A stretch of DNA of 42,546 nt. Origin: Nostocales cyanobacterium LEGE 12452 (lineage in GTDB: Bacteria; Cyanobacteriota; Cyanobacteriia; Cyanobacteriales; Nostocaceae). Positions 15,928 through 23,734 of the stretch are shown here, piece after piece. Both the position numbers and the translations under genes were made by a program. The DNA lies in the NCBI GenBank assembly GCA_015206945.1, contig JADEXV010000039.1, positions 1 to 42,546 on the forward strand. Reading direction: 5' to 3'. Position 1 is the first letter of the stretch. The number at the start of each line of letters is the position of its first letter. Below the pieces are notes generated by a model that searched no databases, had not been told where the DNA came from, and saw only the letters and a list, made by a program, of their open reading frames with translations.

Positions 15928-17051
15928 TTCATATCTTGGATAATTTTGCGAATCTGCGTTTCTTGAGATTCAATACTTTCAGTCAGCTTAAACTGGACGA
16001 TCGCTCTTGCTAAATTATGTTCTGGGTGCTTAACTTTGAAGTAGACATTCCCTGCTAAATAATCAGCAAAAAATCTCAGTCCTAGTTCAAAAGTAATTAG
16101 ACGAATTGCATCATATATGTATGCATAGTCATTCTCGGTCAGAAATGCCTTAGCTACAGCGAGATAACCCTGGAGGATTTCCTGACACAGATCGGTATCG
16201 AAATAAATACTTTCCCAATTCTCTGTTTCTTCGCCAGCAGGATTGCAACCCGATCGCAAGCAATCACCAATATCATAATGTACCAAACCGGGTTTAACTG
16301 TGTCCAGGTCGATGACGCTGACGGCTTGCTGGGTAACAATGTCGAACATAACGTTGTTGATTTTGGGATCGCCATGCATCAGACGCAGGGGTAGCTTGCC
16401 TTCAGCTTTAGCATTTTCTAGGATATGTGCAAAGGTTTGGCGATCGCTAACAAACTGTAAGCAATAATTAACTTCCGAAGATTGATGCACACTAGTTTTC
16501 GGCAAAACTTCCTCGTAATGCTGGAGATAAAACGGTGTAATATGAAACCCTTCGAGGGTGTCAGCAAGTTTTTCTGCTGGCAAATCGCTGATTAGATTGT
16601 GGAACATCCCCAAGGCATAACCGATCTCTTTCGCGTGGGAGCGATCGCGCATACTATCAAAAGACTGGGAGCCTTCAATAAAGCTGATTGCCCGCCAAAA
16701 TGAGCCATCTGCATCCTTCCAGTGGTCTTGAGCGTTTTCAGTCAACAGTACGCGTGGCACTTCCCAGCGACGATTAAGGGGCATATCCTGCAACCTTTTT
16801 TGAACGTGTTCAGTTAAGGTACGCATATTCTGCATAATCAGTTGTGGCTGACGAAACACTTGCGTGTTAATGCGTTGCAGGACAAAATGTTGTTCCTTTG
16901 AGAAATCTTGAGTTGCTAAAAAAGTGTCATTTATATTACCACTGCCAAATGGTTTAACGCCTGTAACCTTTCCGTGTTGGGCGAATTGGTTAGCGATCGC
17001 CACTAGATTTCGGGTATCCTGTGTATTAAATTCTTCTATCATCTGTTTCAT
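15924..17051 (-). CDS. NahK-like sugar 1-kinase (aminoglycoside phosphotransferase fold)
   Basis: Probable anomeric sugar kinase. The sequence follows the N-acetylhexosamine 1-kinase (NahK) pattern over its length: GSGNINDTFLA nucleotide loop (about 36-46), FVLQRINTQVF, the Brenner motif HGDPKINN at 226-233 with catalytic Asp228, metal-binding IDLDTVKPG at 247-255, and the C-terminal GLRFFADYLAGNVYFKVKHPEHNLARA. 375 aa fits. Known members make GlcNAc/GalNAc 1-phosphate; the substrate here is not known. The start is ATG 17051, with ATG 17042 as an alternative. It is upstream partner of the DOMON-like gene (4-nt overlap). Confidence 0.78.
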   Translation of the reverse strand: MKQMIEEFNTQDTRNLVAIANQFAQHGKVTGVKPFGSGNINDTFLATQDFSKEQHFVLQRINTQVFRQPQLIMQNMRTLTEHVQKRLQDMPLNRRWEVPRVLLTENAQDHWKDADGSFWRAISFIEGSQSFDSMRDRSHAKEIGYALGMFHNLISDLPAEKLADTLEGFHITPFYLQHYEEVLPKTSVHQSSEVNYCLQFVSDRQTFAHILENAKAEGKLPLRLMHGDPKINNVMFDIVTQQAVSVIDLDTVKPGLVHYDIGDCLRSGCNPAGEETENWESIYFDTDLCQEILQGYLAVAKAFLTENDYAYIYDAIRLITFELGLRFFADYLAGNVYFKVKHPEHNLARAIVQFKLTESIESQETQIRKIIQDMK

Positions 17052-17421
17052 CTCTACTACTCCTCACGTACTTTGCACGAAAGCAATAGGGGATATCGTA
17101 GCGCAAGAGTCAAGATAATTCGTAATTCGTAATTCGTAATACTTCTCTACAAGAGGCTGCGCCAACGACTACGCGGTAGTTGAATCTCGACTTCGCTCGA
17201 TTTCCGCGCAGCGATGCACTGAGCTTGTCGAAGTGTCTAAACTCAGGACAAGCTCAGTACAAGTTTGTAATTCGTAATTGATTAACGAGATGTCAATTAT
17301 GAATTTTTAAAAGTACTAGAGCAATCCTGAATTCATTCGTGAAAAACAAGATTCCCGACTTTTCAAAAAAGTCGGGGATCTGCGGATTGCAATTCTCGTC
17401 AACCCCGTGCTAATTCAACAG
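17052..17421. repeat. Repeat-rich intergenic region
   Basis: 370 bp. Three tandem heptamers ATTCGTA lie at about 17118-17140. Next comes a mosaic of dispersed pieces (CTCTACAAGAGGCTGCGCCAACG, ACTGAGCTTGTCGAAGTG) of the kind also present near 3.55 and 39.5 kb, another AATTCGTAATT, and then the terminator hairpin at 17351-17379. No gene. Confidence 0.6.
17351..17379 (-). terminator. Terminator after the Tudor-knot gene
   Basis: 13-bp stem (one G-T pair) built on CCCGACTTTT / AAAAGTCGGG with a 3-nt loop. Read on the minus strand it lies 43 nt past the stop codon and is followed by CTTGTTTTTC. This hairpin type is also a common dispersed element in Nostoc. Confidence 0.6.
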
Positions 17422-18735
17422 TTAGGAAATCTCATCGCTATCAACCCACTCGTCATAAGATGAGTCATAACCAACGTAGTGAAGAAAGTATTGCTGACCT
17501 TGGATTTGCTCAATCGTTGCGGAATACCAAGCCTCTTGGTCATCATCCCAACATTTTACCTTTTGACCTACTGCATATCCATTTTCATCAGTGGAGCGAA
17601 GATCGCGAGTCCGAATGTCATCTTCGCCTACCCACTCGTCGTAAGATGAACCATAACCAAGGTAATGAACAAAGAACTGGTCATCTTCGATTTTCTCAAT
17701 AGTTCCTTGATACCAATCCTCGTCATCATTATCCCAAACTTCTACTGTTTTGCTGACTTCATACTGAGTCTTATCTGATTTATCTGATTTAACGGCAGAT
17801 GAGACATCTTGAATCGGCTTTTGTTCCTCTTGTTTGATTTCCTCTTTTACTAAAGTGTATGCTTCCAAAATCAAACTGCGAGCGACAGTTTGAATTCCTG
17901 TATGCTCGTAGTAATTGGTAGTTTGATCTAAAAATGCTGCAACCAAATCTAAATTATCATCAGCAATCTGAATAAAATTACCCAAATTACTAGAAATTGA
18001 TTGCGGGGTTATGCCTGTTTTGGATACTAAATTATTCATCCAGCCTTGTACGGAGTTGAAACCCTGACTGATAAAACCAACTTTATCAGAAGGATTGCTG
18101 CCTGGAAGAAAGTTATTAACGGCTAAGAAAACCGGATTTTGAGTTATTGCATTAGCATCAGTACCACTAATAACTCCGTGAATTTTGCTGAGGAAGTCAG
18201 GGCCCAAGGGCAGAATTCCATCTAGACAAACTAAAGCTACCATCCGCATTAGGGATGCATTTTGATAGTTGTTAGTCAGGGAATTAGCAAACTCTTGGGG
18301 ATTAGGTTGAGGAATACCGTTTAGTTTACAAAAGGCGATGATTTCGACAGCAATCTTCAATACCAAGTCAATGGATTGAGTGACATCAGCTTTGGGAGTA
18401 ATGTTGCCTAAAAAAGAGAGAAAGCCGATTTTTTCACTAACTTTATTCGCTAAAGCCGCCGCTGCCATCGCTGTGTCTGCCTTATCAATTGTTTGATAAA
18501 GTTTGATGGCAAACTGGTAGCCTTTTTGAGGATCTATGTATAAACTAGCAGCGCGATCGCGGATTTTCTGAATTACCTTAGCATCGGTTTCTCCAGTAAT
18601 GGTGCGGATATTATTATCAAACCCCGTCAAATTGCTCCATTCACCTGGTGCTACATAATCAAGAGCCTTTAAAACTTTGACAGTAATATTGTCAGTCGGT
18701 AACTCGTCAACCAACTGAATAATTGATTTATCCAT
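17422..18735 (-). CDS. Protein with two C-terminal Tudor-knot/chromobarrel-like domains
   Basis: 437 aa. An all-helical N-terminal region of about 320 residues without recognised family is followed by a charged linker (EEIKQEEQKP..) and two tandem repeats of about 45 residues. Each runs W-D-(D/N)-D..WY..TIE.I....FF(V/L)HY.GY.SSYDEWV..D(D/E)I, the pattern of Tudor-knot/MBT-type barrels seen in eukaryotic chromatin and RNA-binding proteins. The start chosen is ATG 18735, with GAGG 8 nt upstream; an in-frame ATG at 18789 adds 18 cysteine-containing residues and has no such site. No signal peptide. Function unknown; protein, peptide or RNA binding by the barrels is inference. Confidence 0.7.
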   Translation of the reverse strand: MDKSIIQLVDELPTDNITVKVLKALDYVAPGEWSNLTGFDNNIRTITGETDAKVIQKIRDRAASLYIDPQKGYQFAIKLYQTIDKADTAMAAAALANKVSEKIGFLSFLGNITPKADVTQSIDLVLKIAVEIIAFCKLNGIPQPNPQEFANSLTNNYQNASLMRMVALVCLDGILPLGPDFLSKIHGVISGTDANAITQNPVFLAVNNFLPGSNPSDKVGFISQGFNSVQGWMNNLVSKTGITPQSISSNLGNFIQIADDNLDLVAAFLDQTTNYYEHTGIQTVARSLILEAYTLVKEEIKQEEQKPIQDVSSAVKSDKSDKTQYEVSKTVEVWDNDDEDWYQGTIEKIEDDQFFVHYLGYGSSYDEWVGEDDIRTRDLRSTDENGYAVGQKVKCWDDDQEAWYSATIEQIQGQQYFLHYVGYDSSYDEWVDSDEIS

Positions 18736-18853
18736 CAGCCGATCCTCAAAACTCCAGATATTGTTACAACACAGTTCAAAGCAGCCCACATTTAGCCCTG
18801 GGCAATTGCTGAACCGTATTTATAGAGTTCCCCAACCTGACCAAAAAATAACG

Positions 18854-18925
18854 ATGTTAGTAACAGACGCTACACCTAAAGATATTGCACAGGCGATCGC
18901 ATCCCTGGCAAATATTTATTGTTGA
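18854..18925 (+). other. 23-codon ORF, possible gene start remnant
   Basis: ATG-initiated frame reading MLVTDATPKDIAQAIASL.. then a stop. It looks like the first residues of a protein whose remainder is missing. It lies between the Tudor-knot gene and the minisatellite. Could be chance. Confidence 0.2.
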
Positions 18926-19005
18926 AGTACAGCAGTACTGTGCCTCAAAAGCTTATTCTATGTAAGGAAAGATGCTGTAACACAAGTCTGTTTCTCATAA
19001 CGTCA

Positions 19006-19257
19006 AGGCGGAAGCCGCTACAGGGAAGACGGAAGCCACTACAGGGAAGACGGAAGCCACTACAGGGAAGGCGGAAGCCACTACAGGGAAGACGGAAGTC
19101 GCTACAGGGAAGACGGAAGCCGCTACAGGGAAGACGGAAGTCGCTACAGGAAAGACGGAAGCCACTACAGGGAAGACGGAAGTCGCTACAGGGAAGACGG
19201 AAGTCGCTACAGGGAAGACGGAAGCTGCTACAGGGAAGGCGGAAGTCGCTACAGGGA
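19006..19257 (+). repeat. 21-bp minisatellite, 12 copies
   Basis: Twelve exact-length tandem units of consensus AGGCGGAAGCCGCTACAGGGA (19-20 of 21 positions conserved; G/A at position 3-4 and C/T, G/A variants in the middle). Total 252 bp, no spacers. Because the unit is a multiple of three it keeps frames open on both strands (plus strand RRKPLQG repeats, minus strand a Cys-Ser/Gly-rich repeat), which explains two long but unsupported ORFs over it. Confidence 0.9.
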
Positions 19258-19522
19258 AAAATATTTTTATCTTTGCTCGGTAATATGTTGTTATTTAACA
19301 GAGCATTAAAAATACCCACTCTAACCCTCCCCTTGCAAAGGCTACGGTGTACACACAAGTAGACCCAGAGCGAGTTTCCAACCAAAAAAGGTAGATTCAA
19401 ATTGCTCAAGTCCACGAATCAAAGTAGTAATTCCCGGAGGTTTTTGAGACTTGTAACCCTACAGTGTATACACAAAGTACTAGTAAACTACTAACAGAAG
19501 GGATTGTAGAGGAGAAGAGGTA
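19258..19522. other. Intergenic region with a pair of similar 20-bp sequences
   Basis: CTACGGTGTACACACAAGTA at about 19344 recurs as CTACAGTGTATACACAAAGT at about 19460. Between them the minus strand is open for 37 codons (..KPPGITTLIRGLEQFESTF..), possibly the end of a decayed transposase; not identified. Confidence 0.3.
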
Positions 19523-19681
19523 GTGGGCAATCCCATACAAATACACGCTATTGAATAAATAGAAAAAGCGCTAGAAGAGATTCGGATAGAATTTTTAGAT
19601 TTTCTATAGTTTCTCAAAGCTAAAGAACAAAAAGATGATATTGCTTTAATTTTTAATAGTAAATTTCCCGTCTTTCAATAA
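19523..19681 (+). pseudogene. Degraded DUF2281-type antitoxin gene
   Basis: One frame reads ..HAIE*IEKALEEIRIEFLDFL*FLKAKEQKDD.. with two in-frame stops. The pattern IEKALEEI...LDFL-FLKAKEQ is that of the small DUF2281 proteins found as antitoxin partners in cyanobacteria. No partner toxin gene is nearby. Non-functional. Confidence 0.5.
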
Positions 19682-19687
19682 TGCAAT

Positions 19688-19763
19688 ACTTCACAAGCAA
19701 TCTGCACTTCACAAGCAATCTGCATAATTTATGTTAAATGATATGTAGTATTAACATACATAT
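19688..19763. promoter_or_regulatory. Repeats upstream of the DUF928 gene
   Basis: An 18-bp unit ACTTCACAAGCAATCTGC is present twice in tandem (19688-19723). Then two nested inverted repeats follow: TATGTTAA 19730-19737 with TTAACATA 19751-19758, and ATATGTA 19741-19747 with TACATAT 19757-19763. Position 30-100 bp before the start suggests operator or promoter DNA. Confidence 0.4.
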
Positions 19764-19792
19764 TTGCACTAAAAACTTTGCAGGGTAAGAAC

Positions 19793-20569
19793 ATGGCTCA
19801 AATACTATGCCTTTTACACAAAAGTTTGAGGAGTACTCTTATCAGTTGCATGACCTTGAGCTTACTGTTATTGATGCCTACAGCAGTCTTAGCTGACAAT
19901 AAAAACAATGATTCTGACGACCCTCCACCGCAGACTAGAGGAACTTCAGGCGGTTCTAGGGGATGCGAGACTCAAACAGAAGCATCGTTAACTACTATTC
20001 CAGATATCATCTTGCTTGCGCCTAAGCAAAGTTACGGTCAAAGTTCGGTCAATAATCCTACATTCGCTTGGTATGTGAAAGATACTAGTTCTTTGCAAAT
20101 GGAGTTCCGCCTTTATGAGTATGACAAAACTAACAAACAATCTAGGTTGATTAAAGAGATTAAAGATAAAACTTTTAAAAGTTCTCCAGGAATTATGGTT
20201 TTATCTATGCCTAGTTTAGAATTGTCAGTTGGTCGGAGATACCTTTGGCAAGTCGAATTGGTCTGCGATGCTAATCGTCCTTCAGGTAATCCATTTGCGA
20301 TCGCGGCGATGAAAGTAGTTTCAACTCCACCGGATTTGATAAAGCAGATATCCCAGAGCAATGATGTTTTAATCAAAGCAAATCTGTATAACCAAGCTGA
20401 TTTGTGGTATAACACTTTAAATATTGCTTTAATTTCAAAGGATGAGCCGACTCTTAGAGAGTTAAGAAAGTCTCTTCTAGAACAGGTAGCAAATGAAACA
20501 AAACCAGAATTAAGAGAACAAATTAAAGCAGCACTGATAAATAGTAAAATACACCCATTGCAGCGCTAG
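19793..20569 (+). CDS. DUF928 protein, secreted
   Basis: 258 aa. A cleavable signal peptide is visible: MAQILCLLHKSLRSTLISCM then a hydrophobic TLSLLLLMPTAVLA and a likely cut before DNKNN. The DUF928 domain covers about residues 65-255, with LLAPKQSYGQSSVNNPTFAWYV, PSLELSVGRRYLWQVELVC and LYNQADLWYNTL. Function unknown, periplasmic or surface. The start is ATG 19793 after CAGGGTAAGAAC; an in-frame TTG at 19778 is less likely. Convergent with the CHAT-TPR gene. From memory, DUF928, CHAT and CHASE2 genes often cluster in cyanobacteria, as here. Confidence 0.82.
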   Translation: MAQILCLLHKSLRSTLISCMTLSLLLLMPTAVLADNKNNDSDDPPPQTRGTSGGSRGCETQTEASLTTIPDIILLAPKQSYGQSSVNNPTFAWYVKDTSSLQMEFRLYEYDKTNKQSRLIKEIKDKTFKSSPGIMVLSMPSLELSVGRRYLWQVELVCDANRPSGNPFAIAAMKVVSTPPDLIKQISQSNDVLIKANLYNQADLWYNTLNIALISKDEPTLRELRKSLLEQVANETKPELREQIKAALINSKIHPLQR

Positions 20570-20647
20570 GAGAGACGAGTTTTTATAAGGGTATTACTGG
20601 TACCAATTCGACGTAATCATACACTTAAGTTTTATTAAATTTAGAGA
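20570..20647. other. Short convergent spacer
   Basis: 78 bp between two convergent stop codons; no hairpin with a T-run was identified. Confidence 0.35.
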
Positions 20648-23365
20648 TCAAAGCCAGTTACCAATGAGAATGAATGGTGCCCAATATCCGGGATGACTTT
20701 CAAGTTGCTGCTGATGCGTTTGCAACCAAGCTATTTGAGCCGCCTGTAAAGCTTTGGCTTTACTCATTCCGCTATGCCAGCTTTGATAAAATTTCGCTAT
20801 CAATTGTGCTGTTGCTGCATCATCAACTTTCCAAAGAGTTGCTATGGCGCTTTGAGATCCGGCTTGTATTGCAATACCAGCTAGGCCTAAAGTTTGGCGA
20901 TCGCTACCTACTGCTGTTTCACAGGCTGTCAAAGTTAATAACTCAATCGGTTGATTTTGAGCGCGAGTATTGTTAATAAGTTCATAAAGGTCATTTAATG
21001 TCAGTTTTTCATTGTAAGTTTCGGTGGTAAGTGATTTTTGAGTATTTGCTGCAATTTTTTTTCCAGTTACTAAAAACGTTTCTTTATCGTCAATACCAAA
21101 CTTGCCATGAGTTGCCAAGTGAATTATGGGATAAGTATTTTCTTTTAACTCTTTTTGCAAGCGCTCAAGTGTAAAGTCTTGATCTAGTAGTCCCTTGCTT
21201 TTTGGTAAACTCGTTGTAATCTTTTTCAGTTCAGATTCTACTTGTGTAAGCGGCTCAAAAAATTTGTCACCTGCATCTGTTTCGACGGTAGCTGGTTGTG
21301 TCAAGCCAAAAGCTAATACCTTTAATTTTTTCGGGTTCGATTCTTGAGGGTTTGTCAGAGTCAATGCTGGAGCAAAGGCGATCGCATACTTTTCAATCAG
21401 GAATTGTTTACCATCAAACAGTGCAGCTATTGGGATACTCCGAAGAATTCCGTCTTGAATAAACACTAAAGTTTCAATTTTATTTTTTTCTAAATCGCTA
21501 AGAAAAGGACGAATAAACCAGTCATATACTTGTTGCGCTCTGGCTTGATAAGTGTTTTCCAAGTCCGAGCGTTTTTCTAATTTGATGCGTAGGTCATTGA
21601 TAATATCTCTAACGTCTTGACTTTTAACAGGTATCCAAGAAAGTTTTGACTTAATTTTTTGCTCACCATCAGCTAAGGTGAGAATGATTGCAAGGCGTTC
21701 TTTTAAAAGAATCGAACTCAAGACAGCAGTGTTTTTACCAACGAGTGCCACCGGTTTCTGAATAAGTGCTAAATCACAATTATTCCCTAAATAATTTTGT
21801 AGTTCTGCTAACCTTAACTCATCTACTAGTGGAAGTACCGACTCCAAATTCTGTTGAATATCTGATGATTGGACAAGGTGATTGGTTTGCTCTAGACGTA
21901 ACTCTAGCAACTCGCGGTAAACTGGTTCAACGTTATCTCGAAAGTCAAACTGTAAATCTCGCTGTTGCAGTATTAAATCACTACGGATACTTTTGAGGCT
22001 GTCAATAGATTTTTCATAAAAATTAATTGCTTCTTTAACTCGACCTGTGGCTCTAGATAAACGTCCCAGTTGCCATGTCCATAAGTAAAGGTTCTCATCA
22101 GCGACAGTGCCAATCAGTGCTTGTTGAGTTAAATTTATAGCTTGTTGATAGTCCTGGCGACATTCATAAGTGTGTCCTAATCGGCCTTTGGCAAAGGATT
22201 CTCCCTCCCAATCCTGAATTTTTTGAGTGATTGCCACAGCTTTGTTGAGTAGTTCAACAGACTTAGGCAACGATTCTGACTTCAAGCATTGATTTGCTAG
22301 ATCAGTACTGACTGACTTGCTGTTTTGGTTAACGAGTAGTAAAAGATTAGCAAGTTGAATCGCCGTGTATGCTTTATCGCGGGAGTTGGGTAATTGTTCC
22401 AATACGACCAGTGCTTGCTGTAGTGTATTGTTAACTATGGCTTTATCCTGACGCTGTTGGCGATGATAAAGTCTAACTAGACCTAGTAGCGATCGCAGTT
22501 CATTCACTCTGTCGTTCTGGCTACGAGCTAAATTCAAGCTTTGTTCAAAATACTTTACAGCTTGCTGATCATGACCAATAGTGTCTTGCTGAAACTTTTG
22601 GCCCGCTTCCTTATCGGCTACCTCACGGGCAAATTCGGCACGACGCTCATTGCCCTTAGCCAAACTAGCGTAGGTATTTGCTAAACCATTTAAGGTAGAC
22701 GCTACATAAATTTGATTATTTATGCGCTTGGCGATTTCATTACTACGTTCAAAATCTTGAATAGCTTGCTCGTACTCGCCTTGGAGACGATGAGCATTTC
22801 CCAAACTACCCCAAGCAGCTACTTCGCCTAGTTCATCTGAGTGGTTGCGGGCAATTTCTACTGCACTATCTTGACTACAAGCTGAATTGCTTTGCTTTTG
22901 ATTGCATAAAATGGTAGCTGCACGCCGGTGCTGTCCCAAGCCACTGTAGAGTTGAGCCTGTTCTGTCAGCATCCGTCCTACCTTGATCGGCTCGTTTTTC
23001 TGACGATAGTAGTCAATAACTTGCTCTAATTGAGCGATCGCTTCAGATATTTGACCTACTTGTTGATATGCTCTGGCAAGGTATGTCCTGACACTTATTT
23101 CCTCAGCAGAATGACTGTTACGCTCTTGATAAGAGAAGAGAGCTTTTTGCCAAGACTGAATTGCTCCTTGAATATCACCAGCTTGATATAGCTTAAGTCC
23201 TTGCTGCACTGGTTGCGTTAAAGGCGACGATTTAACTGTTGCTATCTCTGCGATTCCCTTATTCCCAATTGTTAGAGAATGATGCGCCAACCACAAAGAT
23301 AAGGTTAGCGTTGTCAGAAAGAGAACTGCCCAAACGCGACGAATACGGTATGGCAAGCGTTGCAT
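20648..23365 (-). CDS. CHAT-domain protease-like protein with TPR repeats
   Basis: 905 aa. An N-terminal membrane anchor or signal segment (VWAVLFLTTLTLSLWLAHHSL, about 10-30) is followed by TPR repeats to about residue 470 (e.g. ARAYQQVGQISEAIAQLEQVI, AAWGSLGNAHRLQGEYEQAI, GRLGHTYECRQDYQQAI). A CHAT domain of the caspase clan fills about 590-905. The catalytic dyad is intact: His753 in HLATHGKF and Cys815 in LTACETAVG. Such proteins are cysteine peptidases in signalling or effector systems; the target here is unknown. It is transcribed towards DUF928 and separated by 369 bp from the CHASE2 kinase gene, with a TTTCCAA-N2-TTGGAAA palindrome about 250 bp upstream. Confidence 0.9.
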   Translation of the reverse strand: MQRLPYRIRRVWAVLFLTTLTLSLWLAHHSLTIGNKGIAEIATVKSSPLTQPVQQGLKLYQAGDIQGAIQSWQKALFSYQERNSHSAEEISVRTYLARAYQQVGQISEAIAQLEQVIDYYRQKNEPIKVGRMLTEQAQLYSGLGQHRRAATILCNQKQSNSACSQDSAVEIARNHSDELGEVAAWGSLGNAHRLQGEYEQAIQDFERSNEIAKRINNQIYVASTLNGLANTYASLAKGNERRAEFAREVADKEAGQKFQQDTIGHDQQAVKYFEQSLNLARSQNDRVNELRSLLGLVRLYHRQQRQDKAIVNNTLQQALVVLEQLPNSRDKAYTAIQLANLLLLVNQNSKSVSTDLANQCLKSESLPKSVELLNKAVAITQKIQDWEGESFAKGRLGHTYECRQDYQQAINLTQQALIGTVADENLYLWTWQLGRLSRATGRVKEAINFYEKSIDSLKSIRSDLILQQRDLQFDFRDNVEPVYRELLELRLEQTNHLVQSSDIQQNLESVLPLVDELRLAELQNYLGNNCDLALIQKPVALVGKNTAVLSSILLKERLAIILTLADGEQKIKSKLSWIPVKSQDVRDIINDLRIKLEKRSDLENTYQARAQQVYDWFIRPFLSDLEKNKIETLVFIQDGILRSIPIAALFDGKQFLIEKYAIAFAPALTLTNPQESNPKKLKVLAFGLTQPATVETDAGDKFFEPLTQVESELKKITTSLPKSKGLLDQDFTLERLQKELKENTYPIIHLATHGKFGIDDKETFLVTGKKIAANTQKSLTTETYNEKLTLNDLYELINNTRAQNQPIELLTLTACETAVGSDRQTLGLAGIAIQAGSQSAIATLWKVDDAATAQLIAKFYQSWHSGMSKAKALQAAQIAWLQTHQQQLESHPGYWAPFILIGNWL

Positions 23366-23734
23366 AATAGCACAAAGGAGTACTTTAACAAATGAATTTT
23401 GTTAGTTAATCAGCGATCGCTCTAAGCAATGTACAGCCTTGGTGTTGCGATCTCGCAAAGCATAGCGCTCCAATTGGCGATCGCATAATTAAGTCTAGTA
23501 TTTCATAAATCCGTTAAAAGTTATGCACTGTACAAATAGATAGTAGTATGGATTGTCGCTGCTTATAGAGTTAATAAGTTTTCCCTCGCTCCGATTTCTC
23601 CAGTTGAAAGCGTAGTTTCCAAAGTTGGAAATGAACTTTTTGCTACAGGTTGCAAACCCAATAACAGTTTTTTCCCAACAGCATTTCAATCTCCAGTGGA
23701 AGACGATGCTTTAATACTTATTAAATTGATACGT
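23366..23734. other. Upstream region of the CHAT gene
   Basis: 369 bp with two HIP1 sites and the palindrome at 23616-23631. A 64-codon minus-strand frame (23495-23689) overlaps it but has no ribosome binding site or family resemblance. Otherwise nothing was recognised. Confidence 0.5.
23616..23631. promoter_or_regulatory. Palindrome TTTCCAA-N2-TTGGAAA, site 1 (CHAT gene)
   Basis: Perfect 7-bp arms with a 2-bp centre. The same core occurs at 26553-26566, 29730-29743 and 30694-30707, always in an intergenic region. Candidate binding site for a dimeric regulator, probably the response regulator at 25717-26403. Confidence 0.55.

Noticed and set aside
19006..19257. Possible CRISPR array
   Set aside because: Units are contiguous 21-mers without spacers and there are no cas genes.
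18919..19415. Two long overlapping open frames over the minisatellite (147 codons plus strand, 156 codons minus strand)
   Set aside because: Both are produced by a 21-bp repeat whose unit is a multiple of three; low-complexity products, no ribosome binding site, no family.
23495..23689. 64-codon minus-strand ORF upstream of the CHAT gene
   Set aside because: No ribosome binding site or recognisable residues, and it covers the palindrome that is more likely regulatory.
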